Assembly (NCBI RefSeq): GCF_011602085.1
Contig: NZ_JAAONY010000001.1
Span: 124,001-188,000, forward strand
Reading direction: 5' to 3'
DNA: 64,000 nucleotides
From: Pseudoteredinibacter isoporae
GTDB lineage: Bacteria; Pseudomonadota; Gammaproteobacteria; Pseudomonadales; Cellvibrionaceae
In this document: positions 18,035 to 27,539 of the stretch, in pieces
Layout: every line of letters begins with the position of its first letter
Numbering within the stretch: position 1 is the stretch's first letter
Program-made: the position numbers and the translations under genes
Notes under the pieces: generated by a model
Databases searched by the model: none
Told to the model about the DNA's origin: nothing
The model's input: only the letters and a program-made list of their open reading frames with translations

Positions 18035-18150
18035 TTCCCGAAGGTATTAGTATTTCCGAAAAAAGTGAAGGACAATGCGCCGAGTTGTTGCCTGTATGCG
18101 TCAGAGCCCGGCGACCGTCACAAAACGATGACAATAATAAAGGAGTTTTC

Positions 18151-18771
18151 ATGATCGTTTTGCATCACCTGAATAAATCCCGTTCGAAGCGTATTATCTG
18201 GTTGCTGGAAGAACTGGGGGTCGAATACCGCATTGAAGCCTATCAGCGAGATGCCCAAAGCAATCTTGCGCCGGATCAATTAAAGGCCATCCACCCTCTG
18301 GGTAAGTCTCCGGTTGTTGAGCACAATGGACGCGTGATTGCCGAATCCGGCGCCATTACCGAATATCTGTGCCAGCGGTATCGCCCGGACATGATTCCCG
18401 CTACCGATAGCAAGCACTATATCGATTACCTACAATGGATGCATTTCGCAGAAAGCTCCGCCATCCTGCCCTTACTTTTAAAGATGTTTGTAGATAAAGA
18501 CGGCGCCAAAATGAATATGCTGGATCAATACGCCCAGAACGAAGTTGCCAAAGTCATGGGCTTCTTTAACGACAATGCTGGCGCGCATTTTCTGGTGGAC
18601 GATACACTGAGTGGCGCCGATATCATGATGAGTTTTATTGTGGACGCTCTGCACCGCAGTGGCGCACTTGCCTTCTTCCCCAACCTGCAAAGCTACTATG
18701 ACTTTCTCGCCGGCCAGGCACTGTTCCAGAAAGCCGAAAGCATTGAAGCGGAATTGGATAAAACTGTTTAA
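18151..18771 (+). CDS. Glutathione S-transferase family protein
   Basis: The 206-residue protein has an N-terminal thioredoxin-fold domain (about 1-78) with NKSRSKRIIWLLEELG, the cis-Pro motif GKSPVV and the glutathione-contact ESGAITEYL. A helical domain follows, containing the N-capping-type LSGADIMMSF. This is the standard two-domain GST layout; the Ser or Tyr used for catalysis cannot be fixed without alignment. AAGGAG lies before the ATG at 18151; an upstream in-frame start would add an unconserved polar stretch. It is divergent from the BNR gene. Confidence 0.92.
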   Translation: MIVLHHLNKSRSKRIIWLLEELGVEYRIEAYQRDAQSNLAPDQLKAIHPLGKSPVVEHNGRVIAESGAITEYLCQRYRPDMIPATDSKHYIDYLQWMHFAESSAILPLLLKMFVDKDGAKMNMLDQYAQNEVAKVMGFFNDNAGAHFLVDDTLSGADIMMSFIVDALHRSGALAFFPNLQSYYDFLAGQALFQKAESIEAELDKTV

Positions 18772-18780
18772 TTTACTCTG

Positions 18781-18799
18781 GGGAAGGCGTCGCCTTCCC
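18781..18799. terminator. Hairpin between convergent genes
   Basis: GGGAAGGC-GTC-GCCTTCCC is a perfect 8-bp stem placed between the ends of the GST and hydrolase genes. There is no T-run on either side, so it is at best a weak or factor-assisted terminator. Confidence 0.45.
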
Positions 18800-18816
18800 A
18801 CACCTTGAGCGTCTTC

Positions 18817-19920
18817 CTAATCGCCGTTTCCAAAATGGCCGCTACGCATATCATTGAGCAGCGAAACAACACCGTTGGCGATGTCGACATATTCCCACTC
18901 TTCAATAAAATGCCCCCGCTTGGGATACAAGGATATTCGATCTTCAAGTTGGGGAAGGTGCGCACACCACTGCTGTAATACCGAAGGCTTTGCCAGAACA
19001 TCCCATTGGCCAAAGAAACCCAGAGCTGGAATTTTCCCGCCCCATAGTTTCGAGATTTTTCCCTGAATATTCTGATAAAATTTACTATTGTCTTGCTCCC
19101 CCACAAGAGGATCATGGTATTGATAACCGTAGCCCCATCGGTGGGTCTGCCGTGCATTTCGTCGAGAGCTTCTGCTGTTGATGTCGCTGTTAAACATATC
19201 GCGATAAAGCGTTTCCTGTTGATTTAATTTTCCGAACATCGCTCTTATCGAAAACCGGAAAGATTCCAAAGCAAATCCCGGTGAGCTGTATATGGGCCGG
19301 CAAACAATCATGGAACATAAATAGGGCCACAATTTATTGGGGAACCAGGCTGCCAATTTGTTCCAGGATAAAACCCCCGGAAACGGAAAATTGTCGTACA
19401 CCCACTTCCCATCTCTGGCAATGGGAAAAACGGTGGTATTCATTATCAACAGTGCCTTCACCCGCTCGGCCTGATCGATCAAGGAACCAATACCGATGGC
19501 GCCGCCCCAATCATGAATCAACAGGCAAATATTGTTGAGATCCAGATGTTCAATAAGTTGTTGCAAGTTGTGGGCATGGTGGAAATCCACCATTTCAAAG
19601 CTGGCCTGATCGGAAAGACCAAAACCGATGTGGTCCATCGCAACCACTCTAACATTCACATCAGTCCGGTTTTGTAATTCGGCAATAGTCTTTGCGTAGG
19701 TGTAACTGCTTTCAGGGTTACCGTGAACGAACAGCAACGTTTTATCGGGCTCTTCGGTTCCCAAAGTCACATCGTAGTAAAACAACTTTTTGCCAGCATC
19801 CGGCCCTTTTTGCAGCGTCAGCCAGCGGGCATTTTGCTTACCTCCTGGCACGTAATCTTCCGGCCAATGCTTTAAGGGGGTGTTACCCGGCTCACGGCTC
19901 ACTTTATACGAAACAGACAT
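18817..19920 (-). CDS. Alpha/beta hydrolase, haloalkane dehalogenase-like
   Basis: The 367-residue hydrolase has the oxyanion/halide motif HGNPESS (66-72), the nucleophile elbow HDWGG with Asp137, a probable acid Asp307 in GQWD and catalytic His337 in KRGHF. An Asp nucleophile followed by Trp (W138), together with Asn68 of HGNP, is the halide-binding pair used by haloalkane dehalogenases. Epoxide hydrolases share the Asp nucleophile, so the reaction is not certain. The protein is longer than the usual 300 residues, partly through an extended cap (about 165-290). It is divergent from an AraC regulator across 123 bases, a common arrangement for regulated catabolic enzymes. Confidence 0.82.
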   Translation of the reverse strand: MSVSYKVSREPGNTPLKHWPEDYVPGGKQNARWLTLQKGPDAGKKLFYYDVTLGTEEPDKTLLFVHGNPESSYTYAKTIAELQNRTDVNVRVVAMDHIGFGLSDQASFEMVDFHHAHNLQQLIEHLDLNNICLLIHDWGGAIGIGSLIDQAERVKALLIMNTTVFPIARDGKWVYDNFPFPGVLSWNKLAAWFPNKLWPYLCSMIVCRPIYSSPGFALESFRFSIRAMFGKLNQQETLYRDMFNSDINSRSSRRNARQTHRWGYGYQYHDPLVGEQDNSKFYQNIQGKISKLWGGKIPALGFFGQWDVLAKPSVLQQWCAHLPQLEDRISLYPKRGHFIEEWEYVDIANGVVSLLNDMRSGHFGNGD

Positions 19921-20043
19921 CAGCGCTTCCTCTTAAACAAACAGCTAAATGAGTCATCAGCAGTTTGAAAGAAGTGTCACAGAGAGGTGAGTTGATTTTG
20001 GGTCTATTTCGTGTCATTTTGAGCCACAAGGCGGAAAACTGAT

Positions 20044-21051
20044 ATGATTAGCGTTTATTATGCACGTTTGATAACGAGAGAACTGGAAATACTGGGTGTC
20101 GATCTTGAAGAGTTGTGGCACCACAGTGCTCTTTGCAAAGAACAATTGCAGAGTGAAGTTTATCTTGAGAATGATGAGTTTCGGGATTTCCTTAGCCTGG
20201 CATTGGCACTGAGCAAACGTCCCGAACTTGGTCTACTCTTCGGTCAATACGCCGATGCCTTTTCCGCAGGTTTTGCCGGGCTCGCCGCAATCAGCGCACC
20301 AAGCCTGCAAGATTGTTTGCAAACCTACGTCAGCTACAGCCGCATGTTTTCCTCAGCGATCCACCTTGAGCTTCACAGCAAGCAGCATAATGGGCAACAC
20401 TATTTATGTGTTCAGGCCTACGAACTTGAGGACCTCGGCGATACACGCCAGACACAGCTTGAAGTGTTTATGCGCACTCTGCAAAACTCGGTGCAGGGCA
20501 TTCTCGGCAGGCCGGTCTGTGATGGACACTATCGCTTCGCGACTCCCCCACCCGGCTACACCAACGAATACCCCAAGTATTTTGACAGCCCCTGTCACTT
20601 CAATGAAACGGTGACCGCTTTTGAAATTCCAGCACCGCTGGGATCTGTTCGCCCGGCGGCCTACAACCCCGAGCTGTGGCAAACCGCACTTGAGCAATGC
20701 AATCGGCAAAGTGACAAAGCCTCTTTAAAAGGACAAAGTGAATACACTCAGCGTGTCAGAGAGATTCTGCGCTGTAGCGGACCGCCTCTGCCCAAAGAAA
20801 CTGATCTTGCTCAAGCTATGCACATGTCACGCCGAACCCTCAACCGAAAACTGGCCCAGGAAGGGTTTAGTTTCCGTATCATTCAGCAACAGGTCCAAAT
20901 GGAATTGGTAAAGCAATATCTGTGCAACAGCGACCTCACCATTGATGCCATTGCCAGTTTATTCGGGTATCAAGAGCCTTCAAATTTCCGCAGAGCCATT
21001 CGTAGATTTTACAACAAAACACCCATGCAAATTCGAACAGGCCGCGAATGA
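20044..21051 (+). CDS. AraC family transcriptional regulator (OruR/PF12625-like sensor domain)
   Basis: The 335-residue protein has an N-terminal ligand-sensing domain of about 200 residues of the AraC_binding type found in OruR and related regulators (GLLFGQYADAFSAGFAGLAAISAPSLQDCL). A C-terminal pair of helix-turn-helix units follows (about 235-332), with MSRRTLNRKLAQEGFSF and IDAIASLFGYQEPSNFRRAIRRF as recognition elements. It probably activates the divergent dehalogenase-like gene in response to a substrate. The next gene downstream is on the same strand 112 bases away. Confidence 0.93.
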   Translation: MISVYYARLITRELEILGVDLEELWHHSALCKEQLQSEVYLENDEFRDFLSLALALSKRPELGLLFGQYADAFSAGFAGLAAISAPSLQDCLQTYVSYSRMFSSAIHLELHSKQHNGQHYLCVQAYELEDLGDTRQTQLEVFMRTLQNSVQGILGRPVCDGHYRFATPPPGYTNEYPKYFDSPCHFNETVTAFEIPAPLGSVRPAAYNPELWQTALEQCNRQSDKASLKGQSEYTQRVREILRCSGPPLPKETDLAQAMHMSRRTLNRKLAQEGFSFRIIQQQVQMELVKQYLCNSDLTIDAIASLFGYQEPSNFRRAIRRFYNKTPMQIRTGRE

Positions 21052-21163
21052 GGATACTGGCCTCGCTATTTTAGCTCAGTGGTTTTGGACACTAATTTTG
21101 CCACCTAAGGGGGCTAGGCTTAGCATTCCAATAATTCTCCAAAACCGTGTAGGAATAATCTCC

Positions 21164-22036
21164 ATGCTGGACGGACTATCATTAACAGTTTCCAGTTTGC
21201 TCAAACGATTCTGGAAATCCATCAGCGTAACCTGGTTACTGACTCTGCTGGAAACGGTCTTGATGACCTTGATCCCATTGTTTATTGGCTTTGCCATTGA
21301 TGGCCTGCTGGAAGATCGCTATGAAGATTTCATCAAACTCATTTCCGTCATGGGGGCTCTTTTGGTAATAGGCGTCGGCCGAAGAGTTTACGATACTCGA
21401 GTGTTCGGAACGATTCGGGTGGAACTGGGCAAAACCCTGGCAGGCCGTTCGAACAAGCTGGCCACGTCTGTTGTGAACGCTCGTATTGGCATGGGAAGAG
21501 AATTGGTCGACTTTTTGGAACATCAAGCCCCCGAGCTAATGACCTCCATTGTTCAACTGATTATCTCTGTGGTGGTGCTCTATACCTTCCATCCGGCTCT
21601 GGCTTTTGCCGCACTGGGAACCGTTGTCGTCATGTTGGTCTTATACAGCTTATTTCACAAACATTTTTATCGTTTGAATTCCGCGTACAACCATCAGGAA
21701 GAAAAACAGGTGGACACTCTGGAAACCCGCAAGCCGGAACGCATTTCTCATCACTTGTTGCGCCTGCGAAAGCTGGAGGTCAATCTTTCGGATACCGAGT
21801 CACTCGTTTATGGTTTGATCTTTTTACTGTTACTCAGCTTTGTCTCGTTCAATCTATGGTTTGCCGCAAGTCATGTTCAAGTGACGGTGGGTAATATTTT
21901 TTCAGTGATCAGTTATTCCTGGAGCTTTGTCGAAGCAGCCCTGATCTTGCCCGTCACGCTGCAAGGCTGGTCTCGACTGAGCGAGATCATGACGCGTATC
22001 AATTCTGAAATAAATACAAAACAAGCCCTGAAATAG
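21164..22036 (+). CDS. ABC transporter six-helix membrane domain without ATPase domain
   Basis: The 290-residue protein has about six transmembrane segments and resembles the transmembrane half of exporter-type ABC proteins (ETVLMTLIPLFIGFAIDGLLE; SVVNARIGMGRELVDFLEHQAPEL, cut here from the intracellular loop region). It has no Walker A, signature or Walker B motif, and the next gene is not an ATPase. A Pfam family of such stand-alone regions (ABC_membrane_3) exists. The start at 21164 has AGGA nine bases upstream; the longer open frame begins inside the AraC gene. Its partner, if any, is encoded elsewhere. Confidence 0.82.
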   Translation: MLDGLSLTVSSLLKRFWKSISVTWLLTLLETVLMTLIPLFIGFAIDGLLEDRYEDFIKLISVMGALLVIGVGRRVYDTRVFGTIRVELGKTLAGRSNKLATSVVNARIGMGRELVDFLEHQAPELMTSIVQLIISVVVLYTFHPALAFAALGTVVVMLVLYSLFHKHFYRLNSAYNHQEEKQVDTLETRKPERISHHLLRLRKLEVNLSDTESLVYGLIFLLLLSFVSFNLWFAASHVQVTVGNIFSVISYSWSFVEAALILPVTLQGWSRLSEIMTRINSEINTKQALK

Positions 22037-22057
22037 TGCACCTGAAATCAGAATGCA

Positions 22058-22414
22058 CTAGCGCTCATTGAACAACAAGCGATTGGAAAAGGGATCGATC
22101 ACCGTCAGACTTCTATCGCCCCAGGGCGCCGTTTCAATTTCTGGTTTGCAGTACTTATTATTTTTTTCCTGCAACTCGGAAAACAGCATGTCGACATCGT
22201 CGCAATGAATAAACGTTTTAGCACCCGGCGAGCAATCGCCCGAATGCTCACTCAGATGCAAGACCAGATTCTGCTTTGAGACCTGCATATAGACTGGGTA
22301 ATTCGCTTCAAAACGATGCTCCCAATCCAGATTCATACCAAGAAAATCCAGATAAAAAGCCTTGGCTTTTTCTTCATCAAAAATCCTGAGGACAGGAATC
22401 GTTTGATAGTTCAT
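22058..22414 (-). CDS. Glyoxalase/VOC superfamily protein
   Basis: The 118-residue protein has the beta-alpha-beta-beta-beta repeats of the vicinal oxygen chelate fold: IPVLRIFDEEKAKAFYLDFLGM in the first half and FIHCDDVDMLFSELQE with TVIDPFSNRLLF in the second. Similar small proteins are called bleomycin-resistance or glyoxalase-like. The final Glu/His metal ligands are not obvious. The ATG at 22414 is used because the codon before it is TTG. It stands convergent to the ABC membrane gene. Confidence 0.85.
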   Translation of the reverse strand: MNYQTIPVLRIFDEEKAKAFYLDFLGMNLDWEHRFEANYPVYMQVSKQNLVLHLSEHSGDCSPGAKTFIHCDDVDMLFSELQEKNNKYCKPEIETAPWGDRSLTVIDPFSNRLLFNER

Positions 22415-22431
22415 CAATCTTCACCAGAAAC

Positions 22432-22464
22432 AAAAAAGGGGCAGAACCGTATCGACTCTACCCC
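22432..22464 (-). terminator. Intrinsic terminator of the desaturase gene
   Basis: On the minus strand GGGGTAGA (22464-22457) pairs with TCTGCCCC (22445-22438), with one wobble, followed by six T. It lies just after the desaturase stop codon. Confidence 0.85.
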
Positions 22465-22485
22465 TTATCATTAGAAAAGCAAACT

Positions 22486-23736
22486 CTAGGCCGGCAGTGC
22501 TCTCATTTCAAAGAGTGCATCCAGGAAAGCCTGACGGCGGGCACGCATGGCGCGACGAGCTACTTCCATCTCCGCTTTCAGCAGGTCCAGTTTTTTGCGA
22601 AATTCAATCTTCGGCAAGCTGGCTGTTTTGAGTTGCACTTTAAGCTGCACCTTTCTCTGCCTGAACTGCTCAAAACGTTGGGCCGCTTCCAGCCATTCTG
22701 CTTTTAAGGCTTCCAGCTTGTCTTCCCAGGCTTGCCAACGTGCCTTCTTGGTTTGGGATTGAGCATGAATCAATTTGCGACGCGCGAGAATTTCAGCCTC
22801 CTGGCGCTTGTTTGCCCGATGAAGACCTTTTACCAACCCAACCGCTCGCAAGCCCAAAATGACGTAGCGAGTCGGGTCCAGCAACCAGCCACTGACACCG
22901 AAACCATTACGATAGTCGCGAGCAAAATCGTGGTGATCAGCATGGTGATTACCTTCACCCAATGGGCCAAGCCAAACATAATTGTTCACAGCCGAGCTAA
23001 AGGCACCGGAGGTAAAGCCCCACATATGGGTCACGCTGTTCACTGTCCAGGTGTTGTGCTGCGCCAATACAAAACCGGCAATACCCGCCATCATCATGCA
23101 CAGCATGCCAACGAAACCCGCCAGATATAAACCCAGTGCCATAGGCAAAAGGAAATTCAGGATAACCAAAAGCGGAATATAGAGCTTTTCCTGCCAAACC
23201 AGCGCCGGGTGGTTTTTGCTCTCATAAGCACGACGAATCATGTCGTCTTCCGGGTGCTTGAAATAGTAGGTCAACATATGGGACCACACGAAGTTGCGCC
23301 AGGCCTGTGGAAACCAGGTTGCGCTGTAGGGGTCACGGTGATGTTGGCCGTTGCGATCGACACCATGGTGAATAATATGCATCGCCGCCCAGCGACGCAC
23401 CGGCCCCTGAACCGCCATTACCTGGCCGATAAAACCGAACAAAATATGGACAGGCCAGCTCACCATTTTCGCTGCTCCATGGGCAATCAAACGATGGCTG
23501 TATACCGTGGTTGCCAAGCTGCCGATCAAGGCATGCAGGATGGTCCAGGCCAGCATCCAGCGCCATAAACCCTCTGGTGCATAGATATAGGCAATAGGCG
23601 TTGCAATCAGTGTCAGTACATGGGTAATGCTGAGAAAGCTGGCGGTAACCCAATCAATTTTGAAGCCTTCTTTAAAGACATCACGGAAACGACTGTAAAT
23701 CGGGGCGGGTCGTTGCTGGGATCCAGGCTGCGACAT
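22486..23736 (-). CDS. Membrane fatty acid (acyl-CoA, delta-9 type) desaturase with charged C-terminal extension
   Basis: The 416-residue integral membrane di-iron enzyme has three histidine boxes, HRLIAH (81-86), HIIHH (120-124) and a third box NHHADHH near residue 265. Four or more hydrophobic segments surround them. It should place a double bond in acyl chains to adjust membrane fluidity. From about residue 305 to the end the protein is very rich in Lys, Arg, Glu, Gln and Ala and predicts a long helical coiled coil, which most desaturases lack. The gene has AAGG before its ATG and its own terminator, and is divergent from ubiE. Confidence 0.92.
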   Translation of the reverse strand: MSQPGSQQRPAPIYSRFRDVFKEGFKIDWVTASFLSITHVLTLIATPIAYIYAPEGLWRWMLAWTILHALIGSLATTVYSHRLIAHGAAKMVSWPVHILFGFIGQVMAVQGPVRRWAAMHIIHHGVDRNGQHHRDPYSATWFPQAWRNFVWSHMLTYYFKHPEDDMIRRAYESKNHPALVWQEKLYIPLLVILNFLLPMALGLYLAGFVGMLCMMMAGIAGFVLAQHNTWTVNSVTHMWGFTSGAFSSAVNNYVWLGPLGEGNHHADHHDFARDYRNGFGVSGWLLDPTRYVILGLRAVGLVKGLHRANKRQEAEILARRKLIHAQSQTKKARWQAWEDKLEALKAEWLEAAQRFEQFRQRKVQLKVQLKTASLPKIEFRKKLDLLKAEMEVARRAMRARRQAFLDALFEMRALPA

Positions 23737-23929
23737 AATAAACCTTAGTTACTACTATCTACTGAGTAAAATCGAAGTATAAACCATTTAAAAGTAGAAG
23801 CCCGCAGAATAAGACAAGATTGCCTTTATATCCGTTAATATTAATAGAAGGTCGGATTCACCCGCACGCCCGACGGTAGCCCGATGCCCAAATTCATGCT
23901 TTGATTCCCTTCCGATTCAAGCTCTCGCG

Positions 23930-23957
23930 TGGCAATTACGCCTCCAGCCTGTAAAAT
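23930..23957 (+). promoter_or_regulatory. Candidate sigma-70 promoter of the ubi operon
   Basis: TGGCAA (23930-23935) and TAAAAT (23952-23957) are 16 bases apart, 33 bases upstream of the ubiE start. The -35 match is partial. Confidence 0.35.
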
Positions 23958-23990
23958 AGCGCCCGACTTTAAACCAAGCGAAAAAGCACT

Positions 23991-24752
23991 ATGAGCGAGC
24001 ATAAACAGGATCAGGAAACGACTCACTTTGGCTATGAAACGGTCAATAAAGGCGAGAAGGCCGGTCGTGTTGCTGATGTATTCCACTCGGTAGCGGCCAA
24101 ATATGACCTGATGAATGATGTCATGTCGGGCGGTGTTCACCGCCTGTGGAAGCGTTTTACCATCGAGCTTTCCGGTGTTCGCAAGGGCCAGAAGGTGCTG
24201 GACATTGCTGGCGGCACCGGAGACCTGACCCTGAAATTCAGCCGTTTGGTCGGCCCGGAAGGTCAGGTGATTCTGGCGGATATCAACGATTCCATGCTGA
24301 AAGTCGGTCGCGATAAGCTGATCGACAAAGGCGTTGCCGGCAATGTTCAGGTATCCCAGGCCGATGCCCAATACCTGCCGTTCGCAGACAACACCTTCGA
24401 CTGCATCACCATCGCCTTTGGCCTGCGCAATGTGACCGATAAAGATCTGGCCCTGCGCTCCATGCTGCGTGTGTTGAAACCCGGTGGCCGCTTGCTGGTT
24501 CTGGAATTTTCCAAGCCCGCCAATCCTCTGCTGGAAAAGGCCTACGACGCCTACTCTTTCGCTTTCCTCCCGACAATGGGCCGCCTGATCACTAACGATG
24601 CCGACAGTTATCGTTATCTGGCTGAATCGATTCGTATGCACCCGGACCAAGACACCCTGAAAGACATGATGGCGAACGCCGGCTTTGCGGCCTGCGAATA
24701 TCACAACATGACCGGTGGTATCGTGGCGCTGCACAAGGGCATTAAGCCCTGA
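23991..24752 (+). CDS. ubiE: Ubiquinone/menaquinone C-methyltransferase UbiE
   Basis: The 253-residue class I methyltransferase has the UbiE signatures FGYETV...[27 protein letters not shown] (in part) and the SAM-binding loop [10 protein letters not shown] near residue 72, with DAQYLPF and FGLRNVTD later. It methylates the quinone ring (DDMQ to DMQ in ubiquinone synthesis, and the menaquinone step where present). It is first in the ubiE-ubiJ-ubiB set and 17 bases from ubiJ. Confidence 0.98.
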   Translation: MSEHKQDQETTHFGYETVNKGEKAGRVADVFHSVAAKYDLMNDVMSGGVHRLWKRFTIELSGVRKGQKVLDIAGGTGDLTLKFSRLVGPEGQVILADINDSMLKVGRDKLIDKGVAGNVQVSQADAQYLPFADNTFDCITIAFGLRNVTDKDLALRSMLRVLKPGGRLLVLEFSKPANPLLEKAYDAYSFAFLPTMGRLITNDADSYRYLAESIRMHPDQDTLKDMMANAGFAACEYHNMTGGIVALHKGIKP

Positions 24753-24769
24753 TAACTGAAGAGCCAATC

Positions 24770-25420
24770 ATGGACCCCACCCTCAGCACAGCGGCTTTTG
24801 CCAGTCTGGAGCGCATGATCAACAGCGCCCTGAACTACGATCCCGCCAGTCAGCAGCGTTTACGACAACTGGGCAACAAAACCTTGCAGGTTTGCTGCCA
24901 GTCCCCGACGATCACGGCTTTTGTCGTGCTTGAAGAGGGCCAGGTTCAGCTGCGTCAGCACTTTGAAGGGACCATCGACTGCCAGCTCAAGGGCAGCGCG
25001 ATGGCGATCGCACAGCTTGGCCTATCCGGTCAACACAGTCTTGCCAACAGCGGCGTGCAGGTCTTTGGCAGCACCGGTCTATTGGTCGACCTGCAGTCGA
25101 TCGCCAGCGATCTGGATATTGATTGGGAAGAGCCCCTGAGCCAGCTTATGGGCGACATCGCCGGCCCCAGTCTGGCTGGATTGATACGCAAAGGGTTTGG
25201 CTTTTGGCGCGAGCGCGAATCCGCTGTTTGGCAGCGCAGCGGCGAAGCCCTGAGCGAAGAACTGCACGCAACACCTCACCCGTTTGAACTGGACGATTTT
25301 CACCAGGCCGTCGACAACTTGCGCGATGGCAGCGCCCGTTTGGAAGCGAAAGCCACCAAACTCAAGCAAAGCCTGGATGCCGCCATTATCGCGGCCAAGC
25401 AAGGAAACCAACCCGAATGA
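24770..25420 (+). CDS. ubiJ: Ubiquinone biosynthesis accessory factor UbiJ (SCP2 domain)
   Basis: The 216-residue protein has an N-terminal SCP2-like lipid-binding domain (about 15-110) and a C-terminal helical part ending in a coiled coil (about 175-210). UbiJ with UbiK holds the hydrophobic quinone intermediates in the cytoplasmic Ubi complex. It lies between ubiE and ubiB, its canonical place, and its stop overlaps the ubiB start (ATGA at 25417-25420). Confidence 0.95.
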   Translation: MDPTLSTAAFASLERMINSALNYDPASQQRLRQLGNKTLQVCCQSPTITAFVVLEEGQVQLRQHFEGTIDCQLKGSAMAIAQLGLSGQHSLANSGVQVFGSTGLLVDLQSIASDLDIDWEEPLSQLMGDIAGPSLAGLIRKGFGFWRERESAVWQRSGEALSEELHATPHPFELDDFHQAVDNLRDGSARLEAKATKLKQSLDAAIIAAKQGNQPE

Positions 25421-27015
25421 TGGCATTTTTTCGCCTCCTGAAGATAATTCGCGTGGCCGCTCGCTATCGCCTCGACCTGCTGCTGGATTCGCATCAGCAA
25501 CCCTGGTGGCTGCGCTGCACCAAACCTCTGCTCCTGCTGTTTCCCAAAGGCGATCTGAACCGGGGCCAACGGCTGCGCCATGCCCTGGAAGAACTGGGCC
25601 CGATCTTCGTCAAATTTGGCCAACTTCTGTCAACTCGCCCGGATCTGGTGCCCGTTGATATTGTGCGCGAGCTCAATCACCTCCAGGACAACGTTGCGCC
25701 CTTTAACGAGCAAGAATTCCAAGCCATCGTCGAACGCGCACTGGGTCAACCGGTAGAGGAACTGTTTGCTGAATTTTCCCCTGAGCCACTCGCTTCGGCA
25801 TCGGTGGCCCAGGTACATACCGCGACCCTGAAAAGCGGCGAGGACGTCGTTGTTAAAGCGGTGCGCCCAGGTATCGAAAATACCATCGCCGGAGACATTG
25901 CCCTGCTGTTTCGCCTGGCCCACTTGGTGGAGCGCTTTAGCCAGGACGGTCGCCGCCTGCGCCCCGTAGAGGTGGTTGAGGATTACCAGCACACCATTTT
26001 GAATGAGTTGAACTTGCAGATGGAGGCGGCCAACGCCTGCCAGCTGCGCCGCAATTTCGACAACTCCCCCCTGCTCTATATACCCAAAGTGCACTGGGAA
26101 TTCTGTCGCCAGAACGTGATGGTCATGGAGCGTATCTACGGTATTCCGGTCACTGACATTGAGCAGCTTGAAGCCCAGAATACCGACATGAAGCGCCTGG
26201 CCGAGCGCGGTGTCGATATCTTTTTCCGCCAGGTGTTTGAAGACAACTTCTTCCATGCCGACATGCATCCGGGCAATATTTTTGTTTCGCGCAGCAACCC
26301 CAAGCAACCTCAATACATCGCCGTGGACATGGCGATTGTGGGCAGCCTCAACCGGGAAGATCAGTACTATCTGGCGCGCAATATGCTGGCCATTTTCCGC
26401 CGGGACTATCGCCAGGTTGCCGAGTTGCACGTGCAGTGTGGCTGGGTACCCGCCGACACCCCGATCGGGGAATTCGAGAACGCTATCCGCAGTGTTTGCG
26501 AACCCATCTTTGAAAAGCCGCTGGCGGAAATTTCCTTTGGTCAGGTGTTGATCCAGCTATTCCAAACCGCGCGCCGTTTCGACATGCAGGTGCAACCACA
26601 ACTGGTGTTGCTGCAAAAAACCCTGCTCAATATCGAGGGTCTGGGCCGCCAGCTCTACCCCGAACTGGATTTATGGAGCACCGCTCACCCCTATCTGGAG
26701 CGCTGGCTGAAAGATCGTTTTGCCCCGAAGGAGCTGTGGCGACAATTCAAACGCTACGCCCCGGAATGGATGGAGAAGTTTCCCGAGATCCCCGAGCTGA
26801 TTTACGAAAACCTGGAGCGTCAACGCCTGCGCCCGGCCGTGACAGAAGCTGCAAAAGTGGCAGAGCCCAAGACACACAAGGGCGGCTACCTGTGGCCTAT
26901 CATGGGAACCGCCTGCCTGCTGATGGCCGTCGGCCCTGCGATGGTAAGCTGGTCATATCAGTCAATGTTTCTCGGGGTCATTGGCTTGGCCCTGCTTTGG
27001 CCGCGCGGACGTTAA
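25417..27015 (+). CDS. ubiB: Ubiquinone biosynthesis atypical kinase/ATPase UbiB
   Basis: The 532-residue ABC1/ADCK/UbiB protein shows the inhibitory KxGQ motif (KFGQ, 66-69, in VKFGQLLSTRPDLVP), the Ala-rich nucleotide loop ASASVAQVH, the catalytic FFHADMHPGN and two C-terminal transmembrane helices (about 487-530). It is required for quinone ring hydroxylation steps and probably extracts lipid intermediates from the membrane by ATP hydrolysis. It is translationally coupled to ubiJ. Confidence 0.98.
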   Translation: MMAFFRLLKIIRVAARYRLDLLLDSHQQPWWLRCTKPLLLLFPKGDLNRGQRLRHALEELGPIFVKFGQLLSTRPDLVPVDIVRELNHLQDNVAPFNEQEFQAIVERALGQPVEELFAEFSPEPLASASVAQVHTATLKSGEDVVVKAVRPGIENTIAGDIALLFRLAHLVERFSQDGRRLRPVEVVEDYQHTILNELNLQMEAANACQLRRNFDNSPLLYIPKVHWEFCRQNVMVMERIYGIPVTDIEQLEAQNTDMKRLAERGVDIFFRQVFEDNFFHADMHPGNIFVSRSNPKQPQYIAVDMAIVGSLNREDQYYLARNMLAIFRRDYRQVAELHVQCGWVPADTPIGEFENAIRSVCEPIFEKPLAEISFGQVLIQLFQTARRFDMQVQPQLVLLQKTLLNIEGLGRQLYPELDLWSTAHPYLERWLKDRFAPKELWRQFKRYAPEWMEKFPEIPELIYENLERQRLRPAVTEAAKVAEPKTHKGGYLWPIMGTACLLMAVGPAMVSWSYQSMFLGVIGLALLWPRGR

Positions 27016-27093
27016 CACTTCAATACCCCGAGCAACTTTAGCCGGGGCAGGTGCTATGCGATAATGCAGCACAGGCAGTATATAGGTTAAGCA

Positions 27094-27480
27094 ATGAACG
27101 ATTGGCTAAACGACGTAAAGTGGGACAGTGATGGCCTGGTGCCCGCGATTGCCCAGGACAGCAAAAGCGGTCGCATTCTGATGATGGCCTGGATGAACAG
27201 AGAATCCCTGGCACTGACCGTCGAGCGAAATGAAGCGGTGTACTATTCCCGCTCCCGCAAGAAACTCTGGCATAAAGGTGAGAGTTCCGGCCATACCCAA
27301 AAGCTTGAGGAAATTCGTTTGGACTGCGATGGCGATATGATTGTCATGCAAGTTCAGCAAATCGGTGGTATAGCTTGTCACACTGGTCGCGAATCCTGCC
27401 TTTACCGCCGTTTTGAAAATGGTCAGTGGCAAGAGGTCGATCCGGTTTTAAAAGACCCGAGCGATATCTACAAAAGCTGA
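27094..27480 (+). CDS. hisI: Phosphoribosyl-AMP cyclohydrolase
   Basis: The 128-residue enzyme opens the ring of phosphoribosyl-AMP in histidine synthesis. Visible marks are [25 protein letters not shown] and the metal-binding DCDGD with Cys residues in [12 protein letters not shown]. In enteric bacteria this is fused to HisE; here hisI and hisE are separate genes 59 bases apart, as in pseudomonads. Confidence 0.97.
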   Translation: MNDWLNDVKWDSDGLVPAIAQDSKSGRILMMAWMNRESLALTVERNEAVYYSRSRKKLWHKGESSGHTQKLEEIRLDCDGDMIVMQVQQIGGIACHTGRESCLYRRFENGQWQEVDPVLKDPSDIYKS

Positions 27481-27539
27481 TTGAAAACAGATTGCTGAAA
27501 GCAACATAAGAATCGCCAAGCAAAGAGCGCAATAGCACC

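Noticed and set aside
23841-24767. 308-codon open frame opposite ubiE
   Set aside because: Shadow of ubiE; the protein shows only low-complexity His/Gln/Gly-rich sequence typical of antisense frames.
25630-26430. 266-codon open frame opposite ubiB
   Set aside because: Antisense of a certain gene, with no family pattern.
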